This document shows, one piece after another, positions 55,358 to 64,000 of a DNA stretch of 64,000 nucleotides. The stretch is from assembly GCA_907163375.1 (NCBI GenBank), contig CAJQUW010000478.1, forward strand, positions 168,852 to 232,851. The letters run 5' to 3'. Position 1 is the first letter of the stretch; each line of letters begins with the position of its first letter. The position numbers were made by a program, and so were the translations under genes. The stretch is from Prostheceraeus crozeri. Its lineage: Eukaryota > Platyhelminthes > Polycladida > Euryleptidae. The notes beneath the pieces are model-generated. The model was not told where the DNA came from and ran no database searches. It saw only the letters and a program-made list of their open reading frames with translations.

Positions 55358-56067
55358 CAGGCCTGTAGCTAAGGGGGCTACGGAGGCGATGCCCCACCTG
55401 CAAAATTTTTCGCCCCCCTAGAAAATCATGGTGAAGATACTGTTAAATGGACTGGAAACTATAATTTCTGTATTTCTGAAACTATAATTTTTAAGTTAAC
55501 GAAAATTTATGAAAATTGATGTCTTCATATTTCCGAAAACTACTTTCGTTTTACTTTCTTTGTATAGAGTTAATTATCGCATAGAGATAACCCTGATAAT
55601 CACAAGTTGATACTACATACATCTCATAAAAATCGTTTACTCATATGGAGTGCAATTATTTTCATATTTTATGGCTCTATGTCTCTCTTCATATTTGTTA
55701 AATAAATGCTAAATCTCCCCGATTCCCATTGGAGATTTCTTGTTTTGATTTGTTTTTCAAATAAACTCTTATTTGTTTATTTATTTAAATAGGATTTTGC
55801 TTCTTATTGCAGGCATAGTGGTAAATACGTTATGGACAAATTTGTTATTAGAAAATCTAAAACTTCGTCAATTACTACAAGGGGTCAAGAACTAGGAAAC
55901 GATGGAAGTGGACTTCCTAGAGAAAGTGGAACAGATGAAACTGTTTTTTCTATTAGGTATAAAGAGCATGTCGCGAAAGGAAAGGAACCGTCTTCAACTG
56001 CCCCATGGATATCAAAGGTCAAACTATCAAGCGACCGGTCATCACTTCATTTCCAATTGATAAGAAC
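55358..56067 (+). mobile_element. 5' part of a hAT element, interrupted by an LTR retrotransposon
   Basis: Begins CAGGCCTGTAGCTAAGGGGG, a hAT-type end, with subterminal GGGG/CCCCCC-rich sequence (TTTTTCGCCCCCC at about 55407). It contains the start of a transposase gene. The 3' part is not seen; the LTR element inserted at 56068 runs to the window edge, so the rest should lie to the right. Confidence 0.65.
55832..56067 (+). pseudogene. hAT transposase N-terminus (MYM-type-1-like), truncated by the LTR
   Basis: ATG 55832 opens MDKFVIRKSKTSS, the start typical of ZMYM1/hAT-type transposases (M-D-(K/R)-F then basic). The frame runs into the LTR at 56068; residues after that belong to the LTR. 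Upstream is an A/T-rich leader with a TTGCAG acceptor-like site at 55809-55814. Confidence 0.55.
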
Positions 56068-56245
56068 TGTTGTAATAGGAGTCAGAGTTAGAACGCACAG
56101 TAAGCAGACATCTTTATTCGCAGGCTCGTAAGAGGTGTGTCATCGTACATACAGCGTCAGACAACCGGGCGTAAGCGCACACACGATTCGTCTCTCTTCG
56201 TCCAATGAGAGCACTCGTATCTCCAAGGGAAATCCTATCTCAACA
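56068..56245 (-). repeat. 3' LTR
   Basis: Starts TGTTGTAATAGG and ends ATCTCAACA on the plus strand (TG...CA ends). Compared with 63825-64000 it shows small indels and substitutions only. Confidence 0.9.
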
Positions 56246-56262
56246 CCCTCCCCCTAAAAAAT
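56246..56262 (-). promoter_or_regulatory. Polypurine tract
   Basis: On the minus strand TTTTTTAGGGGGAGGG lies directly upstream of the 3' LTR, the expected plus-strand primer site. Confidence 0.75.
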
Positions 56263-56499
56263 TTACAACATAGGGGTATATAGAAAGCAGATAACAAATA
56301 GATGAAAAACGCGTAAGTTCTCATGACTGAGAGTAAATAGAAACGGAAACAGTAGCTGAAAGTTTACGAAGTAGCTACGGATTAAACGAGTTTAAAATGT
56401 AACGATCAGGAGGTTGAACACAGCGTTGAGGATATCTCCGAGTTTGAGCACTTTGGCCCACTGGGGCTCCACCGATCGGATGTCCTGAAATCGATCCAC

Positions 56500-59400
56500 T
56501 TGTCGCTTATTTTTATCACCGTATTCATAATCATTATTAACTTATCACGTTCTTACCTTACTATCTGATATACCTCCACACCACTATTTATTACTTCATA
56601 TTTATTCTCATTATTTTATTTCCACATCCACTTCTTACACACTTTTATTCTTTTCCATCCACATTACTAATATTGTCTTTCTTTTTTATATACCACTCTC
56701 TCCACTTACATTTTCTCCACTTTAATTTTTTTCTTCTCGTCACTTTTTTTACCAAGTGCTTTTCTTCCAATTTCACACTCCTATACTCTTTTTATTATTT
56801 TACCACCTTCATTTATGTTCCACTATTTACTATCTCCACCTAATCTCGTAACTTAATCCTTATTAAAATAATTATTCTTTCTTCACTATACTTAATTTTC
56901 CTTCACCTATATTATACCTGGCTCTTACTACTCACTTCCCTTCTCATGTTTTCCACCTAACTACTATTAATTGCCACTTTTCTTCAAATTATATCCTTAT
57001 ATTATTCTACAATTTTCCACATTATTTCTATTTCAACCAATCTTATAACTTCCACAACTGCGTACACCTTATTCATCACTTTTACCATTTCTTATATATT
57101 TTTTTCACTCCCACTTAACACTTTTCTACTATTGATATTTTTCTCACTACTATTATTATTTACATAATCGTTTATTGTTTCCTGCCTTCTTTCTTATCCT
57201 TCTTTTTATATTTCCGATCCACTTATGATACTATATTACTTAATAATCAATTTTCACTTTTTTCCACTTACTCATACAATTTTTTCCACAAATTTATTAA
57301 CTTACCTCATTTCATTTTTGTCCCACCTATATGACCACCTCCACTCGTACATATTTACAACCTATCCATCTTGTTCTTTTCACTTAATTTAGATCAACAT
57401 TAAATTTCCTCGCACAAACAAGCCACTACACTACGCCTTTAACTTATTCTTTTTACTTTACTGCATTCTTCATCCCTATGTACTCTATTTATTAGTATTA
57501 TAGATAATCGTTTCATCAAACCACATACTACTAATTCTCTATACCACATACCTTTCTCTCTTATCTATCCACTGCCACCAACGCGCACTTGCATATTATG
57601 CGGAATTACATTTTACTAAACTCTAAACTATCTTACCATTTCACTTATTTTATATTTTAAATTAGATATGATTCTCAATTACATTACTCTCAGCTATCTA
57701 CTAATTCCACCCCCACTCTTCAACTACTATATTCCCACTGTTAAATATAATATCCATACTGTTACATATTTCTTATACCACTCCTATAAAACACTGCCAA
57801 TTTACTATAAATATTACACTTCCCCACACAATAATCTGATCACTATAAACTGATATTCAACTCCTTTCTACACTTTCACATTCTCTCTCTATATATAACT
57901 TTACCTTCTATTTCTGACTACTTGAATTAACCCCCATAACTTTTCCATTTAGTATTAATTCATAAAAATCCACAAATTAATCTGTAATACTTACCACTAG
58001 TACCATACTTGTCCCACCACTATTTTTTCCCCACTCCTACATTACTTCCTTATCCCATTTACTTCCACTACTTCCTCTTACCACACATTCTACTTCTATC
58101 CACTTTCAATAAATTTTATTTAATACCACCACAGATTCCAAACATCTTTTTTCTTTAAAATACTTCTTAACTTTTTTTATTTTCTCTTTCCACTCTTACA
58201 CATCTCTTTCCACGATTAATCGTTCTTAACCAACTCAAATTTCCTTTCTACTTTCCCACCACCTCTTTTATTTTTTTAATTTATTAATATCCTCTTTTAA
58301 ACACTTAACTTACCAAACAATTTATTCATTAATTAACGAACTTCTATTAAGTACATATTATAACTTCATTTCCACTTTTCCACTAACTTTTAATTATTCT
58401 CCACACATTACCCTATATACAATATTTACTTTAACTTATTTTTTTCACCACCACTACCCTCTTTAACCATACATTCTCGTATTTTTTCTCGCTTAAACTT
58501 CATCTTGTGACACATTCCACTCTCACTTATCTGGATTATTTTTTTTTACACTTTATATACACTTTTTACTCCACTTTTTTCTTCCTTCGTCTTGTTACAT
58601 TATTCCCACCATCTTATCTTATTTCACACTCTCTTCACTTTTCCACTACTTCTCTCTATTTTTCTATCACTATTGTTACATCAGTTGTCTCTAAGATCCA
58701 CCTCCACTTCCCCTTTGTTAATCTGCCACTTTACCCACTTAACATACATTATTATTCCACTATATCTATTCCACTTTTCTAATTTTCTTATCCACCTTGC
58801 ACCTGTACTATATTTAAAGCATCATTCTCTTTTCCAACTAAAATTATCCCTACTCATACTCCCACTACCACTTACTCCACTTGTCACATATATACTTCCA
58901 ACCACTCGTAGAATATTTTATTTCCAACTACTTTATCCCTATTTCTATTTATCTACTTTAATATTAATTTCTTTTATATTAACTTTAAGAATTATCTCCA
59001 CCACGTTACTTTTTACCACAACACTATCTTAATTTCTTTTAATGTGGCTTTCCTACTCCACACTCACTTAATCATCCCACTTATTATTCTCTTTTAATAC
59101 TTATCTATCCACTCCACAGTCTATTTCACTTGTGGGGGGGGGGGGGTGTTGTGGGGTGTGGGGGGTGGGTGGGTGTGTGGGGGGGGGGGGAGTGCGGGGG
59201 GGGGGGGGTGAGGGGGGGGTAATACACTATTTTATTTACTATTTCCCAACAGTTTTTTTTTTTTGACTCAACTTTTATTTATTCAATATCCCACATCATT
59301 TTTGGTCTTTCCCACATTATTTTTATTTCATCCACTGCCACACCTTCGATATACAGCAACTATCAAAATTTCTCTTTTAATTAAATTCATTATCCGCACT

Positions 59401-59810
59401 TGGGGGGGGGGGGGTAATTCAAATTACTCACTCGCTTTCCCACTTTCACTCCACACTCCAATACCTTTAACAAAACAAAATAAAAATTTACTGATCACTT
59501 CCACTATCACCTCCAACAATCCATCAAAGTGTACCACTGATACAACCACTTATTGATTTACCCCATCTAACCACTAGACATTTAAAAACCACTAACATAT
59601 CGACTATACTATTCCACTTAACTTGCTCTACCGATCACAATCACTTCCGTAACACAACTACTTCCCACTTTAAACACTTAAATAATCTATCTTATTAACC
59701 ACTTGCTCTCTACCTCCCCACTTTAACTCTTTGACTCATATATTCCTTACTCCTACTTTTACATTCTTTTCTCTCCCTCTCATCTAACGACCTTTTTTCC
59801 CCGCAATTTT
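56500..59810. repeat. Low-complexity tract almost lacking G on the plus strand
   Basis: About 3.2 kb consisting nearly only of A, C and T on the plus strand, with recurring TTCCACTT, CCACTT and TTATT words but no fixed period. It occupies the element region between integrase and 3' LTR. It contains two G-runs (59133-59220 and 59402-59414). Open frames in it (57668, 58507, 58592, 59263) are by-products of the composition. A decayed minisatellite or low-quality assembly are both possible. Confidence 0.8.
59133..59220. repeat. G-rich run
   Basis: About 88 bp composed almost wholly of G with occasional T, embedded in the G-free tract. It could form G-quadruplexes or be an assembly artefact. Confidence 0.85.
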
Positions 59811-59959
59811 GACAAGCGTGACACATGCCTATGGGCAAACCATCGCCGGACAGGTAGGTATGAGTACCCAAACGACCAGATGATAGTTCTGACAGAGAGT
59901 TTCCTCGAATTCGGAAGAAGAACACGTAAACCGCTCACCCAGGGTGATTATACAGGATG

Positions 59960-62480
59960 TCCGGTAACGAAAACAGTTTCGGTAAGTTTCGGTCCTCCTC
60001 CTTTGTCGATCCATTGAAGATTTGGTTCATGAATGGGCGTTCCCTTCAGAGTCGGTAGGAAGAGGTTTCCGGTTCGTTCTCATTTGCCTACCGTGTAGGA
60101 GAGCTGAAGGTGTTAATCCGGTATTAGTGTGAGGAGTCGAACGATAATTAGCAAGGAATTTCTGTACGTATGAATACCATTTGATACCATGGGATACCAC
60201 CGGATTTCCTAGTTGAGACTTCAATGTGCTGATTGGAAATACGCTCTATCAACCCCATTTGCTTGGGCATGAAAAACTGGGGTTCGATGGTGAACGTATG
60301 TCGTGGGAAAGCAAGGTATATTCAAACTCCGTAGCACGTACACTGAGAGGGCCATTGTCCGACACAATGGTTTTCCGGGAATCCTATTCCTTTTAATATG
60401 GGGGTACAAAATAGATCGGAACAGAATGTTAATAATACGCTCACCTGGTTATGTCCGAGACGAAATACACGAAAGGGAACTTCGAATTAAAGTCCAATGA
60501 TTGTATAAACTGCAAATAACGTTTCGCAGAAGGCAGGTAAGCCATAGGTCCTACGATGTATCCATACCGATCGTAATCTGCCATGGAGAATCTGGAGAAT
60601 CTGTCGGTATCACCGTAGGGGGAAAAGGAATTTGGCTAGTTTTCTATGACGATGCCACACGATTTATTTTTTATATGTGTGTTGCAAATTGAGTGATGTA
60701 ATCACGAATAACTTTGTTGATTGAAGGCCACCAGAAAGTCCATTGAGATTTGGTCTTCTAACCGTTCGATTGATTCCTTGATGGGATTTCATGCGCTATT
60801 TTCCGATAATCCTTCGTCGCAACGCTTGTGGAGGAACAAGCCGATTCCTGGGCCCACGAAACAACCAATCCATCACTGATTGAGGAGTTCAAGTTTCACG
60901 GCCTGGAATGGCCGCCATTGATGTTTTCTTCCCGTTGTCAATGATTGGCCCCTTTCAGGAATTTTCTGAAGAACAAAGACCTCTCTGTCGACCCGTAACA
61001 TGTTTCTTAAAATCAGAAGAAGAAATAGTCCCTGTAGTGAAAATAGAGATATGATCGTAATATGCTCCGTGTGAAGAGGGTGTCTAAAGAGTTCGTTTAT
61101 TATGAATTCGTCACCAGAAAGACTAGCTCTCGACAGAAAATCTGCAATACAGGTTTTCAGAACCTTTAACAATAATGAATGGTTTGTTAAGTGAACGGAA
61201 GAAATTTAGTAACACATTATCGGAGCGAATAACGCGGAATGACTTGAAGGGTATCACGTTTCGTGAATGATGGAAACTAAAGGTTTTGTGAGATCGGTTT
61301 GAACCATCAAATGTACTGTCCCCATAAGAAATATTTTCCAACGCTTGACAAGCAAAAGATAATCGCTAAGAGGCTTCTTTCTCAATAACAGAATACGAAC
61401 GTTCTGCCGGAGTTAGCGTAATCGATAAAGCCAAAGGCTATCCACTTTTTGTTTAATTATGTCGTCATACTGTAAGATGAACGCAACCCTATCCTGTAAA
61501 TCACTTGCATCGGTTTGTACTTCAGTACGTACTTTCAAATCTGGATTGAAGATTGAAAAGTGTAGTTTTTTCAGTAACAACCTGCTTCATTCAGCCTATC
61601 ATAAGGCATCCTGAGTATGACATATCCCATGTCCAAGGAACGTTCTTCCCTAGTAAGAACGTAGTAATGGTTCGGCCCAAGTCTGAGTATGATGGAAATG
61701 AATTTTGCGTTAATAACTGATTTAGCTCCAAGGAAGGGATTTTACTTCAGAAGAAGATTTCAACGGAGGCGAATTGACTATAAGCTTTCAACCTTATTCG
61801 GATCTGGCTCGATGCACATTTTTTGAAATAACGTGACCCATGAAACGTAATGTGTCGCGAGAAATCTGCGAATTTTGCTTTGTTGATGTGGAATCCTGCG
61901 GCTGCTATCTTGCCTAAAGAACCGTGTGATAATCTTTGATCGTGTTGTTCCTGAGTATTTCCTAGCTATAATTATGTCCATCGAGATAACACTGAACTCC
62001 AGGCACTGTCACCTAAAATTTTGTTCATCATCAACTTTTTGAAACACTCCTGGAGCGGATAGCAAGTCCGTAAGGAACCTTTTTTTGAACCTATACAATC
62101 CATCTTGGGTGACAAAGTTGTAGTAAATGTGTTCTACTACTTTCATGCAGAGGTACGATCTGTAGAAAAGCATTTTCAAATCTAAAAACTGAGAACTTCG
62201 AACAGTCTCGCACTTTCAAAGAAAAATTTCTTCCAAGGAAAGGTAAAGGAATAGACCATCAATAATTGATAGCTTTACTTCACATCTCTTCAGTCCTAAA
62301 CAGAGTCGTACCTTTCCATTAGGCTTTTGTACTACTACAAGGTTTTGAAACCCCATTCACTTTCATCAACCTTTCTATGGATATCTTTTTGCTCCATTTG
62401 GTTAAGTTCTTGTTTCACTTTATCTCTAAAGTGCTAATGGAATTCAGCGAATTTTCCTGTTTTTAACTAGGAAATGATAT
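59960..62480 (-). pseudogene. LTR element pol: reverse transcriptase, RNase H, integrase
   Basis: Fragments in several frames. RT: VKQELNQMEQKDI (about 62420), the catalytic-loop remnant DIIIARKYSGTTRSK (61981 down) and PDPNKVESL near 61780. RNase H: LTPAERSYSVIEKEA (about 61420-61370) and ACQALENISYG. Integrase: a HQGINRTVRR-like zinc remnant (about 60800), YRSTPHTNTGLTPSALLHG (about 60150-60090). The order RT, RNase H, integrase and the integrase tail motif identify Ty3/gypsy. Frequent indels destroy every frame. Confidence 0.8.
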
Positions 62481-63011
62481 CATCTCGACAGCGCCTACTT
62501 TGTGATTGAAGTTTAAAGGCTTACAATAGCAGATACGGAGTTAAACCTGCCAGATGAGTGTAAACATCAAGTTGTTCGATATGCCTTCAGACCTAATAGA
62601 GCCTTTCCCACTTTTCGGTTAACAATTCACTGTTTCAAAAAGTAGTTTCTGTTATTCCATGACAGTTCATCATTTCAATCTGACCTAACCACATTAATGT
62701 TTCCTCCGGAATAATTCAAATATTTGGTCATTCGCATCTCTTCAGGTCTCTAGTAGTGAAATGTTTCAGAAAATCAACCTTTCGGAAAGAATCGTAATCG
62801 GAAGTACCTGTAATCGATCACAATAATGAAATTCTTAGGAGAACAACTTTTGCTACTTCGCATTACGTTTGTCAGTAGTTAACTTCAATTGTGCGAAATT
62901 CAGTAGCGGAATTGGGATATAAGATTAAGGAATTGAATATGGTAAACATTTTAGAGACACGTAAGTGTGGGATGGAAAACACACGCTGAGAGAAAGAAAT
63001 GATTTTTTCCT

Positions 63012-63098
63012 TCCGCAATTCATGCAATCTTTCCCGATAGCCGGGCAATTAGGGCTATTCGCAACATGATCCGTAACTCACACGCAACTAAAACAATA
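63012..63098 (-). pseudogene. LTR element gag: zinc-knuckle region
   Basis: On the minus strand CFSC, HVANSPNC, then KDCMNCG: one CCHC-type knuckle and the start of a second, with an in-frame stop between. The spacing resembles the double knuckle of gypsy-type nucleocapsids. The remainder of gag (about 63100-63800) is too decayed to define. Confidence 0.6.
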
Positions 63099-63807
63099 GC
63101 GTTCGCTAAAACTTCTTTGGTGTCTTGCATCATTACGCTTAGTATTACTAGAAAAAAGAATTCTGTTTCTTAGATTCTTTAAGAAAAGAAGACCTACCCC
63201 TGTGTATAGGTTTCTCAGAAAGGCAAAGCTTATTCACGAGATAAGTCTGAACTATCAAGTACAGGTCGAATGAGGTTATTCGTTGTTCAGCTCACCTTGT
63301 ATCGTTTCAATGCGACGCAATTTTCCAACGCTGACTGCACCGACGTTGGTTGCTCCTAATATCAGTTTCTCTTGTTTTGAATCGTATCAGTCGCACCAAG
63401 GATCAATTTAACTTTCATTAAAATCGTCTTTCCTAGTACACGTAGTCACATTTGATGCGAGAAGCGATAGTTCAGCGAAGAACCAACAATCGATTCTGTA
63501 GGATGTTGTCGAACGATTGTATGAAAATCTGTCATGCAATCGTGACAGAAGGAGCCGATGGAAATAATGAACGAATAAGTTTGTAAAACAATCCGAATCA
63601 CACGAAGTTGAGCCTAGCGGCGGAAAGTAATTTTTCTGCAGGATGGTCCGATAAAGTTCACACAATCCTCAGTTCGGCGTGATTCGGTAAATTTGTCTGC
63701 AGCAAATAGCAGCAAGGTAAAGCTCATACTAACTCCTCGATGTAGAATTCTGTATCTTAATAGGTGAACTTGATGTAGTCAGAAAGTTTGCAGGTGGTCG
63801 AAATACT

Positions 63808-63823
63808 TCCGACTGGGTCCGCC
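63808..63823 (-). promoter_or_regulatory. Primer-binding site
   Basis: TGGCGGACCCAGTCGG on the minus strand starts one base inside the 5' LTR. It has the expected TGG start, complementary to a tRNA CCA end. The tRNA is not identified. Confidence 0.65.
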
Positions 63824-63824
63824 A

Positions 63825-64000
63825 TGTTGTAATAGGAGTCAAGTTAGAACGCACAGTAAGCAGAACACTTTATTCGCATGCTCGTAAGAGGTGTGTCATC
63901 GACATACAGCGTCAGACAACCGGGCGTAAGCGCACACACGATTCGTCTCTCTTCGTCCAATGAGAGCTCTCGTATCTCCAAGGGAAATCCTATCTCAACA
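63825..64000 (-). repeat. 5' LTR, ending exactly at the window edge
   Basis: 176 bp matching 56068-56245. Its TCTCAACA terminus coincides with base 64000, so the target duplication on this side cannot be checked. Confidence 0.9.

Larger units (their letters stand above)
56068..64000 (-). mobile_element. Ty3/gypsy-type LTR retrotransposon, minus strand, decayed
   Basis: Two LTRs of about 177 bp bound the element (56068-56245 and 63825-64000). The purine tract on the minus strand next to 56245 and the primer-binding site next to 63825 fix the orientation as minus. Order on the minus strand: gag with zinc knuckles, RT, RNase H, integrase, then a long low-complexity 3' region. Many frameshifts run through the coding part, more than in neighbouring elements. 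Confidence 0.85.

Noticed and set aside
57668-59556. Several 60-146-codon frames
   Set aside because: They arise because the G-poor tract contains few stop triplets in some frames; residues are Leu/Ser/Thr/Tyr runs without any motif.

Overview
The window is animal nuclear DNA, probably from an invertebrate. The evidence is AT-rich non-coding sequence, spliced genes with GT/AG introns, a eukaryotic tRNA gene with A and B boxes, and a dense, nested load of metazoan transposons: PIF/Harbinger, hAT, Tc1/mariner, pogo, Penelope-like, Maverick/Polinton and a Ty3/gypsy-type LTR element. I cannot place the species. I see no convincing host protein gene; two unassigned open frames lie at 51.9-52.9 kb. 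Many coding regions are broken by frameshifts, often at homopolymers, so decay and assembly error are hard to separate.

Layout. (1) 1-11.9 kb: two PIF/Harbinger elements, each with convergent DDE-nuclease and Myb/SANT-like genes. The second nuclease gene is split by a hAT-type element (4277-6621, perfect 8-bp duplication) and by an element with a TAA duplication (6664-8412). (2) 12-16.1 kb: no gene recognised; foldback repeats at 14.8-15.2 kb. (3) 16.1-28.4 kb: three families of GIY-YIG Penelope-like retroelements (called PLE-A, -B and -C here) in inverted and tandem copies, with large palindromes, pseudo-LTRs, hammerhead-ribozyme-like motifs and (TA)n runs. (4) 28.4-49.7 kb: a mariner-type element containing two later insertions, a 17,047-bp Polinton (29073-46119, 6-bp duplication GTGGCA) and a pogo-type element (46848-49593, TA duplication). 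(5) 51.2 kb: an intact tRNA-Thr(TGT). (6) 55.4-64 kb: the 5' part of a hAT element interrupted by a minus-strand LTR retrotransposon whose upstream LTR ends exactly at the window edge; its 3' interior is a 3-kb tract almost free of one base.

The Polinton is the centrepiece. It carries a virus-like set: protein-primed-type DNA polymerase B, packaging-type ATPase, double-jelly-roll-type major capsid protein, penton-like minor capsid protein, adenain-like protease, retroviral-type integrase fused behind a parvovirus-type phospholipase A2 domain, two small hydrophobic virion-type proteins, and a coiled-coil protein with a phage-tail-fibre-like head. Its unusual points are a 17-bp perfect hairpin inside each terminal repeat, terminal repeats that run into the first gene, a shared T-run plus AAAAAATG context at most gene starts, tiny GC-rich palindromes scattered through its genes, family-specific tandem repeats between genes, and five genes each broken by one in-frame TAA. 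Replication (polymerase), integration (integrase), packaging (ATPase) and virion assembly (capsid proteins, protease) would work together in an intact relative; this copy is inactive as sequenced.
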